Source: Porphyromonas sp.
GTDB taxonomy: Bacteria > Bacteroidota > Bacteroidia > Bacteroidales > Porphyromonadaceae
Length of the DNA stretch: 11,590 nt
Reading direction: 5' to 3'
NCBI GenBank assembly: GCA_029983495.1
Contig: JASBZJ010000041.1
Span: forward strand, 1 to 11,590
Made by a program: the position numbers and the translations under genes. Below are positions 7,013 through 11,590 of the stretch, in pieces (the stretch's first letter is position 1; each line of letters starts with the position of its first letter). The notes beneath the pieces are model-generated. The model made no database searches. It saw only the letters and a list, made by a program, of their open reading frames with translations, and was not told the DNA's origin.

Positions 7013-7468
7013 GCAAAAAGTCAATTAAATATGCTATTTTGTTGGCAATATTCCCTATTAAAAACTTTTATACCCATTAGGAATAGACAGTTTTTTGCGC
7101 AGAGCAGGTTCCTTTTACTCATGTTAGGGTTTGTTCTATTCTTGCTTTTAAGCACTTTTTGGGTGCTAAAAGGCCTATTTTAGACTATATTCTTTTTCAA
7201 TTGCTCAATTTGTTATTTTAATATGTTTGGTATTCTTGTTTTTACTGGTGAGTAAAATAAAAAGCATCGATACTTCCCTTGAATGGGAGATTAGGCTGGT
7301 TTGTTTCTTTGTTATTTCAATGGGTTGTAAAATGATAGTCCTAATGATCCATATGATCTATGGATTTTAATGAACTTCTTTTGCATTAAGCAAGTGTGTA
7401 ATGGTGGTGATAAGTGATTCTATTTTACTACCTTTGTGTGCGAATCAAGAATAAAACTCTATTCCATT
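7013..7468. other. Non-coding interval between ruvB and the lipoprotein gene
   Basis: About 450 AT-rich bases between divergent genes. It contains two overlapping, mutually exclusive stem-loops at 7145-7183 (CTTTTA-A-GCAC with GTGCTAAAAG, or CTAAAA with TTTTAG), and a 7-bp inverted repeat ATCCATA/TATGGAT at 7347-7365 with a 5-base spacer. The promoter of the downstream gene is at 7429-7436. A 50-codon frame at 7031-7183 is not accepted as a gene. Nothing else was recognised. Confidence 0.6.
7429..7436 (+). promoter_or_regulatory. -7 promoter element of the LRR lipoprotein gene
   Basis: TACCTTTG, an exact TAnnTTTG match, 32 bases upstream of the ATG at 7469, predicting a leader of about 28 nt. 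The promoter of this interrupted gene therefore still looks intact. Confidence 0.65.
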
Positions 7469-8713
7469 ATGAAAAGTAATTCATTCGTATTTTTATTATT
7501 GCTATTTCCCTAAATCATTGCAAGTTGTGATCGTAACAGGATTCCTGAACCTCAGGGCAATGAGCTTACGCTTAATTTAAAAGCGGGTAGCAACACCTCA
7601 GTCGAAATCGATGCTGATGTGAAGTTCGTTGTTGAAGTAAAAGGTGCTTCAACGCAAACCCCTGTAAAATTATCGCTCGAGAGCGAAACGCCAAACCTAT
7701 TTGTGATGTTGCCTAGCGGTAAAAATACTATTACAACATCTCCTTGCGATATAGATATTCAATTCCTTGCCAAGCGCGAAGGAGATTTTGCTTGCAAAGT
7801 TGTTGCCCATAGCGGTACAACAAAAAAAGAAGTAGTGTTGAAGGTTACTGTAAGAAAAAAAGGATCACATAAGGAGGAACCGAAGTATAGTACAAAGCAT
7901 ATCCCTAAAATAGTAGTAACCTCAAAGATGGTTTCAGTTGCTCCAAACGATGCTACATTCCCTGAAAATTGCTGGAATTTTGAACTTCGTTTTGCTACAA
8001 ACCAAAATTTACCTATCGATAGAATGTGGGTTGATGTTGATAATGATGGCGTATACAACGAAGCCATCGATAAAGCAATTGAGTTTGACCCTTCAAAAGC
8101 AGATCCGAACAAACCCACAGCTTCGCGGTCGATTCGTAACCTTGCAGTCAAAAATGGAACAATAACTATTTATGCACCTGTTTTTTATGTTCGTTTTTTT
8201 TGCTCGAAAATTACCGATGTGGATTTAAGTGAAAACGAATTGCTATCTACCATTGACTTTGCTTGGAATGAACTGAAGTTTATAGATCTATCAAAGAACG
8301 ATAAGCTGGAATATGTCGATCTTTTTGGGAACGAGTTGGAGCAAATAAAGTTTTCGAGTAAGGCTCCTTATGAGTTAATCAATATCGATTTAAACAGGCT
8401 TACCCCTGAGGCTTTTTTGGAAATGGCTCGTACTTTGCCTAAAAGACCATTTCGCGAGAATATAACCGAAAAGGTAGCTATTTGTGTTTATCAAGATGGC
8501 GAGGCTGAGGGTATTGACCCATACAATAAACCTTATACAGTATTCGAAAAAAATCGTCTTCCCAAAGCGATGTTCCCGATTCTTATAGATAAAAATTACC
8601 TTGTAACGGCTCTGTTTGGCGCAAAGGATTCCAATAAACGCGAATCGGCTTTTGACCGAAATGGAACCGTGCTTGACGACAAGGGAACCCCTTTAAATAT
8701 TAAACTGTATTGA
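7469..8713 (+). pseudogene. LRR-containing lipoprotein with in-frame TAA in its signal peptide
   Basis: Reading from ATG 7469 gives MKSNSFVFLLLLFP, then TAA (7511-7513), then IIASCDRN in the same frame, which is a lipoprotein signal peptide with lipobox IASC (Cys at codon 20) broken by one stop codon. The frame then stays open for about 400 codons to TGA at 8711-8713. A single T-to-A change (TTA to TAA) would explain it. Downstream of the Cys comes a beta-rich region without a family I recognise. Next is an Asp-rich DVDNDGVYNEAID segment (around 8032-8070), resembling a calcium-binding DxDxDG loop. It is followed by a leucine-rich-repeat-like block at 8210-8355 with two 21-residue copies starting DLSENELL and DLSKNDKL. 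A surface- or periplasm-facing lipoprotein is expected if the stop is ignored. A GTG at 7619 could start a truncated protein without export signal, but there is no evidence that it is used. Function unknown; sequencing error or readthrough remain possible. Confidence 0.8.
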
Positions 8714-8736
8714 TTTTCTTGCGGTTTCGCTTCTAA

Positions 8737-8778
8737 GGCTCTTCATAAATGGCATTCGTTCGTTGTTTATGAGGAGCC
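8737..8778 (+). terminator. Terminator of the LRR lipoprotein gene
   Basis: 8737-8749 (GGCTCTTCATAAA) pairs with 8766-8778 (TTTATGAGGAGCC) over 13 bp including one T-G wobble, loop 16 bases, followed by the T-rich TATTATTTTATTT. It begins 23 bases after the stop codon. The U-tract is interrupted by A, so efficiency is uncertain. Confidence 0.75.
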
Positions 8779-8985
8779 TATTATTTTATTTAACAGAATC
8801 ACTTGGGTGTGTATCTGTGCGATGATTGGGTGCAGTGGATGGCTCAAGCTACTGAGAGGGATGGCAACGGAGGTGTATTAGTGTATACGACTCCGCCAGA
8901 ATCCTGAAAGTAGCATTACAATCCTTTATTATGTCTGGCCTCTTTTTTTTGTTCATTGTTGCAGTATTTCTTAGAGTAGATATTG
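8779..8985. other. Unexplained spacer upstream of tamB
   Basis: About 200 bases, less AT-rich in the middle than other spacers in this window. A plus-strand frame is open from 8794 to a TGA at 8905-8907 (37 codons, containing DDWVQWMAQATERDGNGG) but lacks an ATG near its beginning. The same bases can form a weak hairpin (CGGAG 8868-8872 with CTCCG 8891-8895, flanked by GG/CC and GGAT/ATCC). It could be a gene remnant, a dispersed repeat or a small RNA; I do not recognise it. A run of eight T follows at 8943-8950. Confidence 0.4.
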
Positions 8986-8993
8986 TATCTTTG
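8986..8993 (+). promoter_or_regulatory. -7 promoter element of tamB-like gene
   Basis: TATCTTTG matches TAnnTTTG and is 7 bases from the ATG at 9001, predicting a nearly leaderless transcript. A TTGTTG at 8956-8961 is a possible but rather distant -33 element. Confidence 0.65.
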
Positions 8994-9000
8994 CAGTACA

Positions 9001-11590
9001 ATGACCATGGAAGAGAGCAATAATAAAAATAAAGGTCAGCTTCCCAACGAACACCGAAATCAAGAGGGGCGAACTCCTCAACAGGAAGCCACTGAACGTT
9101 CAAATAAGAATAGAAGGCAAACAGTTCGTCGAAGAAGGAAACACAATGTTTTTCTTCGGGTTGTGATGTGGGTTATCCTTATACCTCTTATTCTCATAAC
9201 CCTTTCGCTAGTACTTATTTATTTGCCTCCTGTTCAAAGGATGATAATGAATAAGGTTAAGGAGCAAGTTAATAATAAGGGCGATATGCGCCTTACTGTA
9301 GGCGAATTTAAGCTTGTTTTTCCCTTAAAACTAAAGCTGGATGATGTTCTAGTTGAAAAGTTACCCAGCGACACCCTTTTAAGAGCAAAGGAAGTCAAGC
9401 TGGGAATAAGTTTTTTCCCCTTGTTAAGCGGTTTAGTTGAAACCAATAGTGTATCGGCTAAAGAGCTTTTTTTGAACATGCCTAACGATGCACGCACGTC
9501 GTTAATGCAATTAGTTGCAAGGGAGGCTGATATCGGGCCTCTTTCAGCAAACTTAAAAAAGAGTTTTGTAGATATAGGAACATTGCAAGCTCGGGAAGGC
9601 CGATTTATTTTATTGGATAGTGATACGGTAAAGAAGTCTGATAGTGAACCTTTTGCTTGGCATCTTTCAATTAACCATGTAGATATAGAACGGTTTTTGG
9701 TGCGAGTAGAAATGCCATACGACAGCTTGTTGGTGACGGCACCCTTTGACTATTTTAAAGCGGATAACCTTTTTGTTGCAGTTGATAGCCTAGATATACA
9801 TGCCGACCATGCCGATTTTATGGCTACTCAGCTGAGTTATGCGCGTGACACTATTACGCCTAATCCCGAAAAGATGGATTATAGTCGTATTTATACCCAT
9901 GCGTTAAAGTTCGATGCTAATAACTTCGCTTTACGAGATGGGTTATTAGCTTTTGATATTAACAGAGCTAATGTAACGGCACCTGGTGGGAGGGTGGATA
10001 ATCTTAAGGGTGCATTTGCAATGAAGGACGGGGTAATTTCGGTTAAGGATTTATTGTTCAAAACAGAAGATAGCGATTTGCGAGGCTCGTTACGGCTACC
10101 GCTAACGATATTCAAGGGCGATACCACCTCGGTTGTTGGTGCGAAAATTAAAGGACCTTTGTCGTATAGTGATTTGGCGTTCTTTTCAGGGGTTGATTTA
10201 GTTCAAAATCCTAAAGCTGAAAAGCGTATTCGGGCTTTGATGAATGGTACTCCCCTCCAATTAAATATCGATGCTTTTGGACCACTGCCATCGCTTGAAA
10301 TAAAGAAGTTTTCGATTGAAGCAAAAAACATACTTAACCTTTCGTTGAATGGTTTTGTAAATAATGCTCTTGACCCAACCCGGTTATCGCTGGCATTGAA
10401 TCTTAAAAGTCGTTATTGGTCTGAACTTGCTAACTTATTCCCCATATTTGCTCCTCAACTTGTGGGTAAGTTGCATATCCCTAACAATACCCAACTAAAT
10501 GGTCGAGTACTTGCCTCTAATGGTAATTATAATGCGAAAGTGCAGTTAACAGCTCCACATGCAGGTTCGGTTAATATTGATGGCAAGTATAATACTCGTT
10601 TACAGAGCTACAGTGCTAATGTGGAAAGTAACAACTTTGTTGCAAGCCAGTTTTTACCCTCAGATTCCATTCAGAATGTTTCATTAGCCCTCAAGGCAGA
10701 AGGGAAAAACTTTGATTTTCTAAGTGCAAAGGCTCACCACACTATTATGGCTAATGTTAGCCATGTTCAGTATAAGACAAATGTTTACGAAGGGCTTCAC
10801 CTAGAGGGAAATTTACACAATGGGAAATTACTTGTGGAGTTCGATAGCGATATTCCGGATGCTCGAGTAAAACTGCGAGTAAATGGAGAAGTTGAAAACC
10901 GTGTTTTAAATGGAAACTTGTTACTTAATACTAGTCGTATTGAGCTAAAATCGCTAGGCTTTGCAAAGGATACCACGCTTTTTGCATCGAAACTTAATGC
11001 TCGTTTTAATACTGATTTAAAACAAACACATTATCTATCCCTTACAACAGATAGTATAGTATGCATAACCCCTAGCGTTACGTTTGTTTACGACACGTTA
11101 AAACTCGATGTAAATACTTCACCTAGCGAAGTAGCTCTTCGCCTTAATTCTGGAGATATGATGCTTTGGGGCAATATTAAGCAAGGGTTGGATTCGATTG
11201 GTAGCAATGTGAAGCTTGTAAATGGATTAGTAAGTCGTGTATTAAACGATTCATTACAAACAAACGAATTACAGCAATTATTGGCAAAATTACCCGAAAC
11301 TGATTTGCATTTTTCGATGGGTACCCAAAACCCCTTGAGCCAAATTTTGGCAACAAAGCGGTTACATGCTAATAGAGCAAAGCTAAACTTAGCATTACGT
11401 CCCTCGGATAAGAATGTGAACCTGTTACTAAGTGTAACAGGTATCCGTAGCGACACTACAACAATCGACTCAGTAGGGTTAAGGTTATACCGAAGCTTTG
11501 TTGAAGAACCCGATAAATCGAGGTTCGCACTCGAGCGTATTACTCCTTACTTTGTATGGAATGGCAGTACTCCCCCAAGTTATAATGCCT
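9001..11590 (+). CDS. tamB: TamB-like translocation and assembly / inter-membrane bridge protein (C-terminus beyond window)
   Basis: 863 codons are visible without a stop and the gene runs off the right edge. Residues 1-49 are hydrophilic and end in a strongly basic stretch (RRQTVRRRRKHN). One transmembrane helix follows at about 50-74 (VFLRVVMWVILIPLILITLS...), so the N-terminus is cytoplasmic and the rest is in the periplasm. Beyond it are hundreds of residues of alternating short beta strands with AsmA/TamB-type features: VQRMIMNKVKEQV right after the helix, then LKLDDVLVEKLPSDTLLRAKEVKLGIS, and the repeated pattern G-x-L/V-x-V. Known members form a long beta-groove bridging inner and outer membranes for lipid transfer or outer-membrane assembly; the conserved C-terminal TamB domain (DUF490) is outside the window, so assignment is by N-terminal architecture. 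ATG 9001 is chosen from the promoter position; ATG 9007 is an alternative. It is preceded by its own promoter, so independently transcribed. Confidence 0.85.
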   Translation, partial: MTMEESNNKNKGQLPNEHRNQEGRTPQQEATERSNKNRRQTVRRRRKHNVFLRVVMWVILIPLILITLSLVLIYLPPVQRMIMNKVKEQVNNKGDMRLTVGEFKLVFPLKLKLDDVLVEKLPSDTLLRAKEVKLGISFFPLLSGLVETNSVSAKELFLNMPNDARTSLMQLVAREADIGPLSANLKKSFVDIGTLQAREGRFILLDSDTVKKSDSEPFAWHLSINHVDIERFLVRVEMPYDSLLVTAPFDYFKADNLFVAVDSLDIHADHADFMATQLSYARDTITPNPEKMDYSRIYTHALKFDANNFALRDGLLAFDINRANVTAPGGRVDNLKGAFAMKDGVISVKDLLFKTEDSDLRGSLRLPLTIFKGDTTSVVGAKIKGPLSYSDLAFFSGVDLVQNPKAEKRIRALMNGTPLQLNIDAFGPLPSLEIKKFSIEAKNILNLSLNGFVNNALDPTRLSLALNLKSRYWSELANLFPIFAPQLVGKLHIPNNTQLNGRVLASNGNYNAKVQLTAPHAGSVNIDGKYNTRLQSYSANVESNNFVASQFLPSDSIQNVSLALKAEGKNFDFLSAKAHHTIMANVSHVQYKTNVYEGLHLEGNLHNGKLLVEFDSDIPDARVKLRVNGEVENRVLNGNLLLNTSRIELKSLGFAKDTTLFASKLNARFNTDLKQTHYLSLTTDSIVCITPSVTFVYDTLKLDVNTSPSEVALRLNSGDMMLWGNIKQGLDSIGSNVKLVNGLVSRVLNDSLQTNELQQLLAKLPETDLHFSMGTQNPLSQILATKRLHANRAKLNLALRPSDKNVNLLLSVTGIRSDTTTIDSVGLRLYRSFVEEPDKSRFALERITPYFVWNGSTPPSYNA

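Noticed and set aside
6738..7013. Plus-strand ORFs opposite ruvB (6738-7013) and opposite the LRR gene (7759-8151, minus)
   Set aside because: They are the complementary reading of well-conserved coding sequence.
7031..7183. 50-codon plus-strand frame ending in a hydrophobic stretch (FLLLMLGFVLFLLLSTFWVL), possibly a small membrane protein
   Set aside because: The hydrophobicity follows from T-rich DNA, no promoter element lies upstream on this strand, and its 3' half coincides with stem-loops. Support is too weak without transcripts or homologues.
7619..8713. Annotating the LRR protein as a complete 364-residue cytoplasmic protein from GTG 7619
   Set aside because: The upstream same-frame signal peptide and lipobox, with a promoter at the right distance, show that the ancestral start is ATG 7469. 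The GTG start is simply the first start codon after the nonsense codon.
8849..9103. Minus-strand ORF of 84 codons
   Set aside because: It runs antisense through the tamB promoter and the first 34 codons of tamB and has no family features.
9234..9497. Minus-strand ORFs inside tamB (also 9891-10127 and 11088-11456)
   Set aside because: They are antisense shadows of the long tamB-like frame, which is open for 863 codons with a membrane anchor and AsmA-like composition.
1..11590. Defence system, prophage, CRISPR array, toxin-antitoxin pair, tRNA or rRNA genes
   Set aside because: Looked for and not seen: no direct-repeat array, no integrase or transposase, no cloverleaf-like segment recognised, and all long frames are accounted for by housekeeping or envelope genes.

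Overview
The window looks like a chromosomal segment from a Bacteroidetes bacterium, most likely of the order Bacteroidales. The support is AT-rich DNA, Bacteroidetes-type -7 promoter elements (TAnnTTTG, mostly TACCTTTG) in front of most transcription units, almost no Shine-Dalgarno sequences, and proteins of Bacteroidetes flavour (an AsmA/TamB-like giant, an LRR lipoprotein). No species is claimed.

Layout from left to right. Positions 1-426 (minus) hold the N-terminal part of glutaminyl-tRNA synthetase (glnS), with a promoter and a stem-loop leader upstream. Positions 427-1133 carry no convincing gene. They hold the glnS promoter and leader, a MITE-like element with 27-bp imperfect inverted ends, a perfect 28-bp inverted repeat, and the terminator of the next operon. 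Positions 1134-4058 (minus) form a tight operon engB-galE-M16 peptidase whose genes overlap by 4 and 8 bases. A family 2 glycosyltransferase (4165-5172, plus) diverges from engB. A strong stem-loop terminator follows and probably also serves the converging Lrp/AsnC regulator. Positions 5358-6997 (minus) hold ruvB followed by the Lrp/AsnC-family regulator. Positions 7013-7468 are non-coding apart from the promoter of the next gene. Positions 7469-8713 (plus) are a lipoprotein gene with an LRR-like segment, which is interrupted by an in-frame TAA inside its signal peptide. A terminator and about 210 bp of unexplained DNA follow. From 9001 to the window end (plus) runs the first 863 codons of a tamB-like gene.

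Most genes are housekeeping: aminoacylation of tRNA(Gln), ribosome assembly (EngB), UDP-sugar supply (GalE), proteolysis (M16), Holliday junction migration (RuvB) and envelope biogenesis (TamB, glycosyltransferase). I see no phage, CRISPR, toxin-antitoxin or defence system. The notable points are the nonsense codon in the lipoprotein signal peptide, the long perfect hairpin next to a MITE-like repeat, three genes whose promoter element lies only 6-7 bases from the start codon (nearly leaderless mRNAs), and a stem-loop at the very 5' end of the predicted glnS mRNA.
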